DNA of 64,000 nucleotides, taken from Arion vulgaris. Its lineage: Eukaryota > Mollusca > Gastropoda > Stylommatophora > Arionidae. The stretch is from assembly GCA_020796225.1 (NCBI GenBank), contig CM036759.1:67339590-67403589 (forward strand). The letters are read 5' to 3'. Below, in pieces: positions 1-10,770 of the stretch. How positions within the stretch are numbered: the stretch's first letter is position 1; each line of letters starts with the position of its first letter. The position numbers and the translations under genes were made by a program. The notes under the pieces were generated by a model that did no database searches, had not been told where the DNA came from, and saw only the letters and a list, made by a program, of their open reading frames with translations.

Positions 1-378
1 GTTGTTGAAAAATTAGGTCAAAACATCTCAGGAACTGTCTTAAGGAATAATCTTTTACATCTGGCAGACATTATACGAGATTCACATAACCTTGACCGAC
101 CTTAAGTAAGCATATTACACCTGATAAAATCTTTTTACACTCATTCATTCTCCCCTCCTACTGAACAAGCCTTCTTTATTTGGCGACACCTGTGGTATGA
201 CTGGAATGCCATATGTTTTCCCAAGAGAAATTCCGGACATTTTTTACTGTCAAGAACATGAATTCTACAGGCGGTATGGGCGTACACACGTAGTGGTAAG
301 AGGGCGGGGAGCAAGTGCAGCACAAGGAAAAATAGATTTTATAATAAAACAGTTTTAAGCGAATCTGTTCTTTTCCAT
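1..378. other. No recognisable feature
   Basis: I see no coding, RNA or repeat signature here. Short open frames up to about 100 codons exist on the minus strand but run into the adjacent 21-bp array and have no recognisable domain. Confidence 0.5.
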
Positions 379-528
379 TTCGACGTAGTACACAAACATT
401 TCCACGTAGTACACACACATTTCCACGTAGTACGTAGTATACAAACATTTCCACGTAGTACGTAGTACACAAACATTTCCACGTAATATACAAACATTTC
501 TACTTAGTACACAAACATTTCCACGTAA
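379..528. repeat. 21-bp minisatellite, left block
   Basis: About seven copies of a 21-bp unit with core acaaacatttccacgtag. It is the same unit as the larger array at 716-2400. The two blocks are separated by a LINE 3' end (529-715), which suggests that the LINE inserted into a pre-existing array or that the array spread around it. Some units carry an extra acgtagt step. Confidence 0.95.
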
Positions 529-715
529 TCTCTTATCTCTTATCTTAACCACATTTGCCGTGAAGCGTCGTGGGGAGAGTTAGTTTCCTATCTTGTGCCA
601 GGTGTGTTGCGCTTGACGTTGTCAGTCCATGCTTTCGCAGGGACTCTGAGATGTTATCTATCCATCTTGTTCTTGGCCTGCCTCGTGCTCTGCGCCCTGA
701 GTGTCGATTATTATC
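529..715 (-). mobile_element. LINE 3' coding end, degenerate
   Basis: Read on the minus strand, 715 down to 545 encodes the end of a non-LTR retrotransposon ORF2. The diagnostic basic motif GRPRTRWIDNISESLRKHG is followed by SATHLAQDRKL and a TAA stop at 545-547. Motifs of the type GRPRxRWxDxI...AxxLAxDR are typical of the extreme C terminus of Jockey/CR1-like LINE polymerases. Related tails occur at 34480-34741 (+) and 40300-40492 (-). Everything 5' of this motif is missing and the 21-bp array abuts it, so the copy is a dead fragment. Confidence 0.75.
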
Positions 716-2400
716 GTAGTATACGTAGTACGTAGTACACAAACATTTCCACGTAGTACGTAGTATACAAACATTTCCACGTAGTACGTAGTACACAAAC
801 ATTTCCACGTCGTACACAAACATTTCCACGTAGTACACAAACATTTCCACGTAGTACACAAACATTTCCACGTAGTACACAAACATTTCCACGTAGTACA
901 CAAACATTTCCACGTAGTACACAAACATTTCCACGTAATACACAAACATTTCCACGTAGTACACAAACATTTCCACGTAATACACAAACATTTCCACGTA
1001 GTACACAAACATTTCCACGTAATACACAAACATTTCCACGTAGTACACAAACATTTCCACGTAATATACAAACATTTCCACGTAGTACACAAACATTTCC
1101 TCGTAGTACACAAACATTTCCACGTGGTACACAAACATTTCCACGTAATATACAAACATTCCCACGTAGTACACAAACATTTCCACGTAGTACACAAACA
1201 TTTCCACGTAATATACAAACATTTCCACGTAGTACACAAACATTTCCACGTAATATACAAACATTTCGACGTAATACACAAACATTTCCACGTAGTACAC
1301 AAACATTTCCTCGTAGTACACAAACATTTCCACGTGGTACACAAACAGTTCCACGTAATATACAAACATTCCCACGTAGTACACAAACATTTCCACGTAA
1401 TATACAAACATTTCCACGTAGTACACAAACATTTCCACGTAATATACAAACATTTCGAAGTAATACACAAACATTTCCACGTAGTACACAAACATTTCCA
1501 CGTAATATACAAACATTTCCACGTAGTACACAAACATTTCCACGTAATACACAAACATTTCCACGTAGTACACAAACATTTCCACGTAGTACACAAACAT
1601 TTCCACGTAATACACAAACATTTCCACGTAGTACACAAACATTTCCACGTAGTACACAAACATTTCCACGTAGTACACAAACATTTCCACGTAGTACGTA
1701 GTACACAAACATTTCCACGTCGTACACAAACATTTCCACGTAATACACAAACATTTCCACGTAGTACACAAACATTTCCACGTAATATACAAACATTTCC
1801 ACGTAGTACACAAACATTTCCACGTGGTACACAAACATTTCCACGTAATATACAAACATTTCCACGTATTATACAAACATTTCCACGTAGTACACAAACA
1901 TTTCCACGTAATACACAAACATTTCCACGTAGTACACAAACATTTCCACGTAATACACAAACATTTCCACGTAGTACACAAACATTTCCAGGTAGTACAC
2001 AAACATTTCCACGTAGTACACAAATATTTCCACGTAGTACGTAGTACACAAACATTTCTACTTAGTACACAAACATTTCCAGGTTGTACGTAGTACACAA
2101 ACATTTCCACGTAGTACACAAACATTTCCAGGTAGTACGTAGTACACAAACATTTCCACGTGGTACACAAACATTTCCACGTGGTACACAAACATTTCCA
2201 CGTGGTACACAAACATTTCCAGGTAGTACGTAGTACACAAACATTTCCACGTGGTACACAAACATTTCCACGTGGTACACAAACATTTCCACGTGGTACA
2301 CAAACATTTCCATGTGGTACACAAACATTTCCACGTGGTACACAAACATTTCCACGTGGTACACAAACATTTCCTCGTAGTACACAAACATTTCCACGTT
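716..2400. repeat. 21-bp minisatellite, main block
   Basis: About 80 units of 21 bp (core acaaacatttccacgtag) with point variants such as taatatac, ggtacac and cctcgtag. Because 21 is a multiple of 3, most frames stay open on both strands. This produces apparent ORFs of up to 555 codons with His/Phe-rich (HKHFHVV), YYVEMFV or TTWKCLC heptads. The open frames have no start context, and several frames overlap, so they are by-products of repeat length. No ancestral element was identified for this unit. Confidence 0.95.
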
Positions 2401-2404
2401 GGCT

Positions 2405-2640
2405 TTTCGAAATTGAGAAGAGCAGGCTGGAAAGCCGCTGTCTGGGACAAATATTTTTATTTAAAAATAGAATTCCTACAACATATCTTCATCATCTTCA
2501 AATTACATCGGAGACCCTCGCCGGCGCTACGAAGTTCGTGAACTGCGGCTGAGAGCTTCCTATGTAAGAAACAGATCGGATAACATATGGTTATCCATCG
2601 AAGCGCAATGAGGATTGTCCTATAAATCAATCCAATCACC
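2405..2640 (+). mobile_element. SINE-A, 3' portion
   Basis: Shares the 3' half of SINE-A: aaattgagaagagcaggctg, then a T/A-rich stretch, a 'ccctcgccggcgctac' block, 'gagcttcctatgtaagaaa', and a degraded (AATC) tail near 2625. The tRNA-like head is missing and the 21-bp array sits at the truncated end. Nearly full copies are at 5820-6275 and 32424-32862. Confidence 0.85.
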
Positions 2641-2921
2641 ATCATTTTTTTTTCTCCACTTCGACCTTTCCTGAAAAAAAAACTTATGGAGACGCCTATG
2701 AAGGGATATACTTAACACACTTACAGGTTGAAGGAGGAAAGTACCTGGAATTTGTTTCATCGGCCTTGTTTGTGTCTCCGGAGATAATAGGTTTTGCGTC
2801 ACGTAGTTTGTTCTGTGCTAAGTCACGTCGTCTGTTGCCGCTGTAGTTACGAACGAAGGCTGGTGGGTATATGGCAGTTTTACATTGTTTATTAATATTT
2901 ATCTTGTACCGTTTATAAGTT
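2641..2921. other. No recognisable feature
   Basis: AT-rich sequence between SINE-A and element E with homopolymer runs (T8, A9). No motif recognised. Confidence 0.4.
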
Positions 2922-3056
2922 ACTCAACCATGGCCTACGATAACATACGGCAAGCAGGCTGTGGTAAAAATTCTAGGCAATAAGACCACAACTGTCGCGT
3001 GATTCTCGCATTCGAGTGTTGTTGTATATACACCAATTCATAAAAAAAATACAGCA

Positions 3057-4396
3057 TGCTAAATCATGGTTATATTATGTAACAAGTTGCTAAATCATGG
3101 TTATATTATGTAACACGTTGCTAAATCATGGTTATATTATGTAACATGTTGCTAAATCATGGTTATATTATGTAACAAGTTGCTAAATCATAGTTATATT
3201 ATGTAACAAGTTGCTAAATCATGGTTATATTATGTGACAAGTTGATAAATCATAGTTATATTATGTAACAAGTTGCTAAATCACAGTTATATTATGTAAC
3301 AAGTTGCTAAATCATGGTTATATTATGTAACAAGTTGCTAAATCATGGTTATATTATGTAACAAGTTGCTATAGTTATATTATGTAACACGTTGCTAAAT
3401 CATGGTTATATTATGTAACAAGTTGCTAAATCATGGTTATATTATGTAACAAGTTGCTAAATCATGGTTATATTATGTAACAAGTTGCTAAATCATGGTT
3501 ATATTACGTAACAAGTTGCTAAATCATGGTTATATTATGTAACAAGTTGCTATAGTTATATTATGTAACAAGTTGCTAAATCATGGTTATATTATGTAAC
3601 AAGTTGCTAAATCATGGTTATATTATGTAACAAGTTGCTAAATCATGGTTATATTATGTAACAAGTTGCTAAATCATGGGTTATATTATGTAACAAGTTG
3701 CTAAATCATGGTTATATTATGTAACAAGTTGCTAAATCATGGTTATATTATGTAACAAGTTGCTAAATCATGGTTATATTATGTAACAAGTTGCTAAATC
3801 ATGATTATATTGTGTAACAAGCTGCTAAATCATGATTATATTATGTAACAAGTTGCTAAATCATGGTTATATTATGTAACAAGTTGCTAAATCATGGTTA
3901 TATTATGTAACAAGTTGCTAAATCATGGTTATATTATGTAACAAGTTGCTAAATCATGGTTATATTATGTAACAAGTTGCTAAATCATGGTTATATTATG
4001 TAACAAGTTGCTAAATCATGGTTATATTATGTAACAAGTTGCTAAATCATGGTTATATTATGTAACAAGTTGCTAAATCATGGTTATATTATGTAACAAG
4101 TTGCTAAATCATGGTTATATTATGTAACAAGTTGCTAAATCATGATTATATTGTGTAACAAGCTGCTAAATCATGATTATATTATGTAACAAGTTGTTAA
4201 ATCATGGTTATATTATGTAACAAGTTGCTAAATCATGGTTATATTATGTAACAAGTTGCTAAATCATGGTTATATTATGTAACAAGATGATAAATCATGG
4301 TTATATAATGTAACAAGTTGATATGGTTATATAATGTAACAAGTTGATATGGTTATATAATGTAACAAGTTGCTATGGTTATATAATGTAACAAGT
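3057..4396. repeat. 31-bp minisatellite inside element E
   Basis: About 43 copies of a 31-bp unit, core gctaaatcatggttatatta followed by tgtaacaagt. Deletion variants (gctatagttatatt) recur at 3368 and 3550, and the right edge decays (gatatggttatataatg, 4310-4390). The single-copy ancestor is visible in the other E copies at 7090-7120 (gctaagtcaaggttatatta) and 45434-45463. Confidence 0.95.
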
Positions 4397-4498
4397 AAAT
4401 TTTAACACTATGGTTAATTATGGGATATCAGTATTATTAATATTTTTCATGAATAAATAACCATGGACTCGTAGAATTGAGTGAACTTGCAAAAAAGC

Positions 4499-4797
4499 AT
4501 ACAGTGTTCTATCAAACATATACAGTGTTCTATCAAACATATACAGTGTTCTATCAAACATATACAGTGTTCTATCAAACATATACAGTGTTCTATCAAA
4601 CATATACAGTGTTCTATCAAACATATACAGTGTTCTATCAAACATATACAGTGTTCTATCAAACATATACAGTGTTCTATCAAACATATACAGTGTTCTA
4701 TCAAACATATACAGTGTTCTATCAAACATATACAGTGTTCTATCAAACATATACAGTGTTCTATCAAACATATACAGTGTTCTATCAAACATATACA
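4499..4797. repeat. 21-bp minisatellite inside element E
   Basis: Fourteen nearly perfect copies of catatacagtgttctatcaa(a). The single-copy ancestor in the unexpanded E element at 7210-7232 reads gtgttctatcaaacactt. The copies are almost identical, suggesting a younger expansion than the neighbouring 31-bp array. Unit length 21 leaves all frames open (YQTYTVF, MFDRTLY). Confidence 0.95.
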
Positions 4798-4887
4798 AAA
4801 ACCAGCCCCATTAAACAGGAATTTCCGATTGCCAGTCTGAGCTATTCGGCCTTATGTTACCGAGAGCCACGGGTCAATACACCAAAG

Positions 4888-5155
4888 CCCAGGTGAGATT
4901 GACCAGTCATGCTGCTCAGATGCCTGATAAACGCATCCCAAAACAGTTGTTGCATGGCGACTTTGACGGAGGGCAGGCAATCAGTTGGGGGACAGAAATA
5001 AAGATTAAAAAACACTTAAATTGACTCTAAAATACTTCAATATAGACCCCACGGGCTGGGAATCCCTTGCGCAAGATCCCCGATATTTCTTGCCTCTGTC
5101 AGTAAAGTTCATTTTAGAGTCTCCCACCACGGTGTTCTCTCTTTCTTGAACTATT
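4888..5155 (+). mobile_element. LINE 3' coding fragment
   Basis: Translated with frame changes it shows AAQMPDKRIPKQLLHGDF, then LKYFNIDPTGWESLAQDP. These match the C-terminal region 'RWAGH.xxMPDxRIPKxLxxGEL...GGxKKRFKDxLKxxxxxFxIDxxxWExxAQDR' that is better preserved at 8280-8725. It is a decayed copy with at least two frameshifts and no RT domain. Confidence 0.65.
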
Positions 5156-5296
5156 TGCTTCCATTCCAATGCCTGCTTTAGTATTTTATTTTATCATTTC
5201 TTCTCAAGATATTTCTTCTCTTTTCTGTCCATGGTATACAGATGACTATTCTACAACATTTATATTCAAAAGCACATATATGCTTTTCACCTACTT

Positions 5297-5457
5297 CAGA
5301 GGCAGGGGAAGAGCAAGACGAAGGTGGCAGTAGGACATCAAAGAAACTGCGAACATGGTGTTAGAAGTAACGTTCTGAACTTGCTAGAGACAGAGAGTTT
5401 TCAGTTAGGCTGTCAGGAAAGTAACGTTCTGCAAGGGACATGCTACTTGAGGATGAG
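5297..5457 (+). mobile_element. LINE 3' coding tail, stop-riddled
   Basis: Frame 5297-5457 reads GRGRARRRWQ, stop, DIKETANMVLE..., then AVRKVTFCKGHAT, stop. The pattern fits the terminal GRGRxRRRWxxDI...RxxAVR segment of a non-LTR retrotransposon ORF2, with four internal stops. A related tail is on the minus strand at 37935-38105. Confidence 0.55.
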
Positions 5458-5819
5458 TACATCAGTATTACTTTGAGATCCTTGGAATTCTTCCCATATG
5501 TTGTAATTTGGAGCTATCACGTAGGGTTACTGGGTCACCCGGTGACCTTTCGCATTATTTGACAACTCTGCTACGGTAGATTGGTTGACAGAAGGTAAAG
5601 GTTCAGAGCGTGTCACAGAAGAATAGAAATGTCAACTGTTCCATAATATGAATACCTCCCTCCTAACTTCAAACAAGAGAGGAATCTATGTGCGGTATAA
5701 TGTCATAACTCACAGGGGTTTTCAAAACTTTGTGATCAGGACGCCCATGACTTTGAGCATTTTTTTTGCTAGGATCTCCCTTGTTAACTCTTTTACTTCG
5801 TTATTTATTTTCATGGAGG
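5458..5819. other. No recognisable feature
   Basis: Mixed-composition sequence with no repeat or domain I recognise. Confidence 0.4.
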
Positions 5820-6275
5820 AGGGAGGGAGAGGGGTCTCTGGGCGTAGAGGTTAGTTGCTCGTCTCTCGTGCCACAGATTCCCATCTCGTGAAACCATCTG
5901 GATATTTTGTCAAGAGATTTGTGATCTCAGTGTAGATGTGATCGAGTTCCTAGTCCTATATTAGACTGACGATAAAACGTAGGTACCGTGTTCAATTTGA
6001 GCACGTTAAAAAACCCTTGGCAGTTAAAAATTGAGAATAGGCTGAAAAGCCGCTGCCCGGACAACATTTATATTCAAAAGATTAAAAATAAAATTCCTAC
6101 ATAAATATCTTCATCATCTTCAATTACATCGGGGACCCCAGCCGGTGCTACGGAGTTTGTGAAGTGCAGCAGAGATCTCCCTGTCTGTATAAGAAAGAGA
6201 TCGGAACCCACATGGTTACTCGCTGGAATGCATTGATGATGGTTCTATCAATCAATCAATCAATCAATCAATCAA
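5820..6275 (+). mobile_element. SINE-A, near full length
   Basis: Contains the whole SINE-A order. A tRNA-like head (gggcgtagaggttag as A-box-like sequence, then ctcgtctctcgtgcc) is followed by the body 'cgagttcctagtcctat', the gacgataaaacgtaggt block, the gagcacgttaaaa block, an A/T-rich linker, the 'gccggtgctacggag' block, 'ctgtataagaaagagatcgg', and a clean (ATCA)n tail at 6247-6275. Other copies preserve a B-box-like ggttcgctccct. It is non-coding and was presumably mobilised by a partner LINE. Confidence 0.85.
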
Positions 6276-6810
6276 CGAATTCTTTACCTTTCGCTCCTAG
6301 GGAGGCATAGGGCCGCAATCAAGGCCTTTCAGGCCCTCCAAACCAATATCTCCCAAGTCCACATTTCCAAAGCCATCTTTTCCAGATCTTTCTCCCTATT
6401 TTCTTGCATTCCATCTCCACTCCCCCACCCTCCCAGGTATTCCTGAGTTCCCCTTACCTCAATTACCCTCGGGGGTTTCAATTGCTACTATTACCTGCAC
6501 GTAAATCTTACTTTGAACATAACAGCTGCACCATTTCTCAACATTACACTAATTTGATTTTCTTCCGTCAAAATTACTTTTGAAATTGTTGGCCAACATT
6601 TCTGGCACGTGAATCAGAATATACAAACCGGAAATATCCTCCAAGTTTCAGGTACAAATTATTATTTAAACAAACACACACCTCACCTGCTTATTTGTCT
6701 CACCTGGCGTGTATGTAGTAGGAATGTTGAGGGCATTCTGACCTGTTGTTATATTCCACACACACACACACGCACACACTATTGGACACAATCCAATCTC
6801 CATTATGTTA
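6276..6810. other. No clear feature; short (CA)n
   Basis: Pyrimidine-rich stretch (6280-6480) that may be the 3' UTR of an unidentified retroelement, and a short (CA)n/(CG)n tract at 6757-6779. No ORF or RNA recognised. Confidence 0.35.
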
Positions 6811-7345
6811 AACCGTAGCATCCGATAGCATAAGGCCGTAGAGCTCAGGTAAAAATTCTCGGAAATCAGACCACAACCGTCGCGTGAGAGAGAACCTCTG
6901 AAGTCTGAGAAGACCCACCTGTATGGCGAGGAAACCAATAAAACGGTAAGCAGGCTTTTACGCAAAAATCAGTCAGAAGCGCCACGCCAAGCGCATGGCT
7001 ACGTCTGAATTCATAGCGGGCAAACACAGAAGAAGAAGAAGAAGAAGAAGTTAGATAAAGAGAAATACATATTAAAAAAAAGCACAACTTGCTAAGTCAA
7101 GGTTATATTATATGACAAATTCAGTTTAACGCTAAATAATATCGGAATTATTAACATTTTTCATCAATAAATCACCATGGACCAGTAAAATTGTGTCAAT
7201 TTGCTGAAAATCTTAGTGTTCTATCAAACACTTGTACACCCCCCGCCCGCTCCCGCCGCTCTCCCCCCGCTCCCCAATTATGCATGAGATTTGGTTTTCC
7301 CCGTTTAAGCTTGTCGGCCTTATATTGCCGAGGAACGCGTATTAA
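6811..7345 (+). mobile_element. Element E copy 2, unexpanded reference
   Basis: Carries in single copy the blocks that are amplified in copy 1: gctaagtcaaggttatatta at about 7090 and gtgttctatcaaacactt at about 7210. It ends in gtcggccttatattgccgag. Its 5' part is interrupted by a LINE 3' end with a (GAA)n tail (6890-7052). This copy shows what element E looked like before minisatellite expansion. Confidence 0.75.
6890..7052 (+). mobile_element. LINE 3' end with (GAA)n tail inside element E
   Basis: The segment contains LYGEETNKTVSRLLRKN in frame, then 'gaattcatagcgggcaaac' and a (GAA)7 tail at 7029-7051. A related segment at 29318-29435 follows RGRWRYGKQTF and also has 'gaattcatagtgggg'. 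I read this as the 3' end of a LINE whose tail is (GAA)n, the same tail type used by SINE-B. Confidence 0.5.
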
Positions 7346-7878
7346 CCATTTTACTCCTCATTTTTTTTGGCCTCCGGACACCACTTATATTTGTAATATA
7401 TACTGCAGTAGCCATGATACTGACTTTGCGTCTTATTAAAATATACTGTGAGCCTGTTTATCGGCTTAGAAGAGCGAATAGGTTAAAATTATATTTGTTG
7501 CTCTTCTTATCTATGATAACAACTTGGTAAGTGTTACTACACAGGAAAACAAAGTAATGTATGTTAAAGACTACTCAAGTGGCTTGTGATGTTATTGGCG
7601 CTGGTTTGTACGACCCTATAATGGTCTGTGGTATAGAATGAGTTAAGGATCATCATATACTAACTTACTAACTTCCTTATATCTTTTTCCTGGGACGAGG
7701 AGGAGGGAAGGAGGAAGGGGGCTGTCATTGCTGTCTGTAATACCGTTTTTTATAGCAGTGTAGGACAGTGGGGGGAGGGCGATCCTGACGAGTTTAATGA
7801 TCGCATGGCTAGTGCAGTTACAGCGAAGCTATTCAAGTTAATATGTTTTCTTTATGCTCCTGGCTGGAAAAAAATCTT
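7346..7878. other. No recognisable feature
   Basis: AT-rich stretch with a purine-rich patch (gggacgaggaggagggaagg, 7691-7710). No gene, RNA or repeat recognised. Confidence 0.4.
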
Positions 7879-7946
7879 TGGCCTCCCGTGGATTGAACAC
7901 GGGTCTAACGCATAGGAGCCACGCTTTTATCTAATTGACCAGACGC
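7879..7946 (-). pseudogene. tRNA-like sequence, probable tRNA-Arg(CCU)-type pseudogene
   Basis: On the minus strand the order is: A-box-like tggtcaattagata, anticodon-loop-like ctcctat (CCT at the anticodon position), a perfect 5-bp T stem ccgtg/cacgg around the canonical loop ttcaatc, and a 3' acceptor strand ending gaggcca. The 5' acceptor strand does not pair with gaggcca and the anticodon stem is mismatched. It is therefore unlikely to be a functional tRNA. It could also be the head of a tRNA-derived SINE. Confidence 0.5.
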
Positions 7947-7977
7947 TTCTCTCTTTTTCCTGAAACGTTCAAATAAG

Positions 7978-8135
7978 TGATTGATTGATAGGACCATCGT
8001 CATTGCACTTTGTTGAGTAACAATGTGTGCTATGGTTTATTTATTACACAGGAAGATCTCAGCAGCAGTTCACTAACTCCGTAGCACCACCGAGGGTCCC
8101 CGATGTAATTGTGTAAACCGAGAACGTTTTGTAAA
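7978..8135 (-). mobile_element. SINE-A, 3' fragment
   Basis: Starts with the reverse complement of the (AATC) tail (tgattgattgat), followed by ggaccatcgtcattgcactt, acacaggaagatctcag and cgagggtccccgatgtaatt. Truncated after about 155 bp. Confidence 0.8.
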
Positions 8136-8279
8136 AAAATTTTCTTTTCATTTTTTAACAAAACAAATCGATTAGACCATTCTTCCCAAAAATATTCATG
8201 AAACTTAAAAACAAAAAAGTATCTCCCCAGTTTGCAATGCGTTGCAGAAACTGATAGTTTATTTGTGTATTAGATGAGG

Positions 8280-8725
8280 TATATAATGGCAGGATATGAT
8301 CCCAGATACAGAGGTCCTAAAAGGGCTACTCTCCCAGCATCTATACAATCTTGATGCAGTCCCAGACACGATGGGCAGGACATGTGACTCAAATGCCAGA
8401 TTGCAGAATACCCAAACGACTCTTTTATGGTGAGCTGCATAGCGGTAAAACGCTCACCGGGTGGTCAGAAAAAGCGATTCAAAGATACACTCAAGAACTC
8501 GATGAAATCCTTTGGCATAGATGTCAACAACTGGGAGAATGTTGCTCAAGACAGATCAGCCTGCGGTACATTTCTTCGACACAATTCCTCGCCATGCAGA
8601 AAAGGTAGAACAGCACGGATGGAACAAAAACGTCAAACCACAAAGGCAGTAAAGCTTCCCACAGGTGCAAATATACCTTGCCCACACTTACACAAGAACA
8701 TTTTAAGCTCGTATCGGGCTCACTA
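8280..8725 (+). mobile_element. LINE 3' coding region, best-preserved copy of its family
   Basis: With one frameshift near 8430 the plus strand reads QSQTRWAGHVTQMPDCRIPK RLFYGEL, then GGQKKRFKDTLKNSMKSFGI and DVNNWENVAQDRSACG, ending in a lysine-rich tail and stop near 8725. This is the post-RT C-terminal domain of a non-LTR retrotransposon: a conserved RWAGH motif, a basic KKRFKD stretch and an AQDR motif. The upstream part (8295-8345, EVLKxxxLPASIQS) is frameshifted. A poorer copy is at 4888-5155. Confidence 0.75.
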
Positions 8726-8774
8726 GTCATCTACGCACACACAGACACAACATAACGCAACTACATTCCCTTGA

Positions 8775-9235
8775 ATACAAAGTCATCCTCACCCGTGATG
8801 GACGAGCATCCTCACCCGTGATGGACGAGCATCCTCACCCGTGATGGACGAGCATCCTCACCCGTGATGGACGAGCATCCTCACCCGTGATGGACGAGCA
8901 TCCTCACCAGTGATGGACGAGCATCCTCACCCGTGATGGACGAGCATCCTCACCCGTGATGGATGAGCATCCTCACCAGTGATGGACGAGCATCCTCACC
9001 CGTGATGGACGAGCATCCTCACCCGTGATGCCGTGATGGACGAGCATCCTCACCCGTGATGCCGTGATGGACGAGCATCCTCACCCGTGATGCCGTGATG
9101 GACGAGCATCCTCACCAGTGATGGACGAGCATCCTCACCCGTGATGGACGACGTGATGGACGACGTGATGGACGACGTGATGGACGACGTGATGGACGAC
9201 GTGATGGACGACGTGATGGACGACGTGATGGACGA
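8775..9235. repeat. 23-bp minisatellite turning into a 12-bp repeat
   Basis: About 16 copies of a 23-bp unit (gatggacgagcatcctcacc), then three 30-bp variants with an extra ccgtgatg (9027-9110). From 9146 to 9232 there is a 12-bp unit, cgtgatggacga, repeated about 7 times. The 12-bp core is contained in the 23-bp unit, so the array shows successive expansions of nested subunits. Confidence 0.95.
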
Positions 9236-9295
9236 GCATCATCGTCAGATGACGTATAGCGTTGCAGAAACTGAGAAGCATTATATGCAACAAGT

Positions 9296-9735
9296 CACGT
9301 GGGGGTGGGGTGAGGTGCTCGTCTCTCGTGCCAATAGGTACAGGTTCGCTCCCTCGTGGAGACATCGGGATATTTTTCCAGAGATCCCTGATTTCAAGTA
9401 GTTGAAATCTAGTTCCTAGTCCTATCGGAGACGGACGATAAAACGTAGGTCCTGTATTCAATATGAGCATGTAAAAGAACCATTGGCAGCTCAAAATCGA
9501 GAAGAGCAGGCTGAAAAACCAATTCCCTGGAAAAATTAATTCGAAAAGATTTTTTTTAAAATTCGTACAACTTGTTCACCATCTTCAACATTACATAGGG
9601 AACCCTCGCCGGTGCTATGGAGTTCGTGAAGTCCAGCTGAGGTCTTCCTGTGTAAGAAAGAGATCAGAGCACACATGGGTTCTCACCGAAGTGCAATGCT
9701 GATGGTCCGATTAATCAATCAATCAATCAAAAACT
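9296..9735 (+). mobile_element. SINE-A inserted in a LINE
   Basis: Complete SINE-A with head (gaggtgctcgtctctcgtg), B-box-like ggttcgctccct, body and (AATC)n tail at 9713-9731. It splits a LINE reading frame. Candidate target-site duplication: aagtcac at the left edge (about 9289-9295) and aactcac after the tail (about 9732-9738), one mismatch. Confidence 0.85.
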
Positions 9736-9757
9736 CACTGTCAGTTGAGATCGGAAT

Positions 9758-10128
9758 GAGAGTTATACAGTGCTACATAGAACCAATACTGACATACGGA
9801 CGTCGAGGGGAGAGTTATACAGTGCTACATAGAACCAATACTGACATACGGACGTCGAGTCTGAGAGTTATACAGTGCTACATAGAACCAATACTGACAT
9901 ATGGATGTCGAGTGTGAGAGTTATACAGTGCTACATAGAACCAATACTGACATACGGACGTCGAGTGTGAGAGTTATACAGTGCTACATAGAACCAATAC
10001 TGACATACGGACGTCGAGTGTGAGAGTTATACAGTGCTACATAGAACCAATACTGACATACGGACGTCGAGTGTGAGAGTTATACAGTGCTACATAGAAC
10101 CAATACTGACATATGGATGTCGAGTCAT
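9758..10128. repeat. 53-bp minisatellite of a LINE RT segment
   Basis: Seven copies, period 53 bp measured from 9916 to 9969, of the codons for RVIQCYIEPILTYG plus flanking bases (gagagttatacagtgctaca...). The same coding segment is single-copy at 20772-20822 and 28622-28672. 53 is not a multiple of 3, so each copy is in a different frame. Confidence 0.9.
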
Positions 10129-10770
10129 GGACAGATAAACAAACAGATGGAAAAATCTCTGGATGCCACAGAGGTATGATTTTACAGAAGAATGATGAGA
10201 ATCCCATGGACTGCTAAAATGACTAATGTGGAGGTGTTCAATGCGGTCAAGTCACAGAGAAGACTTATCATCAATATAAGAAAGAGGCAGTCATCATTTT
10301 TCGGACATGGGATGAGGGAGGGAAGGTTTAGAACACACTGTAACAACTGGTAAAAACCGAGGGTAGACGAGACAGAGGAAGACAGAGAGATAACATTTTG
10401 GATAACTTTACTTCATGGCACGGTAGAACGTCAACATTTAAGTTGATAGCAAAGACCAGGGACATAGATTGTTAGAGATTTATGATCGCCCCCGCCAGCC
10501 GGTATGGCACCTGATGACGCTGATTAGATTATAAAGTCTTGTGTGACCTTGAACTATTAGAACAGGTCACTTGAGTTCCGTGCCACAAAATACATTTAAA
10601 GATTTGCTAAAACTTCAAGTGCACCTCAAGTGCCATGTCAGAACAGGGCGTTTCAACCGGTCATGCACTCTTGAATCGCAGAGGTATGCTGGGACAGCAG
10701 TTGACAATAATTTATTGTTCATCCTTGATTTCTTGACAAAGTATGTTGTTAATTTGTGATTGTTTTTTTT

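Larger units (their letters stand above)
2922..4870 (+). mobile_element. Element E copy 1, expanded by two minisatellites
   Basis: A short dispersed element recognised by comparison with 6811-7345 and 45296-45832. The unexpanded order is an 'aaccatggcc..cgatagcata' start, then a gctaaatcaaggttatatt block, a gaattattaacatttttcat block, an accatgga block, a gtgttctatcaaac block, and an end with 'ggccttatgttaccgag'. The 5' end and the reverse complement of the 3' end are similar (cataaggccg...gctcag), so E has weak terminal inverted repeats. In this copy the first and fourth blocks are each expanded into a tandem array (3057-4396 and 4499-4797), growing an element of about 0.5 kb to about 1.95 kb. 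Confidence 0.75.
9250..10515 (+). mobile_element. LINE-2 family 3' region, interrupted by SINE-A and expanded
   Basis: Left remnant (9250-9295) encodes the RT-distal motif around IICNKS. After a SINE-A (9296-9735) the frame resumes as SLSVEIGMRVIQCYIEPILT, then a 53-bp array of that motif. The C-terminal part (10140-10515) carries 'ILQKNDENPMD', a GRRDRGRQRDNILDNFTSWH motif and an RDIDC/RFMIAPAS end. Compare copies at 20270-22385 and 27930-29315. It is a dead copy: frameshifts, a 53-bp unit that is not a multiple of 3, and no catalytic RT domain. Confidence 0.75.

Noticed and set aside
545..2212. Open frame of 555 codons and overlapping long frames, including a His/Phe-rich plus-strand frame
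   Set aside because: A 21-bp unit keeps most frames open on both strands; the composition is purely that of the repeat and the only real coding trace is a LINE tail at 545-715.
3057..4396. CRISPR-like regular direct repeats here and in other arrays
   Set aside because: Units are contiguous with no unique spacers, and the DNA is eukaryotic (18S rRNA, LINEs, SINEs).
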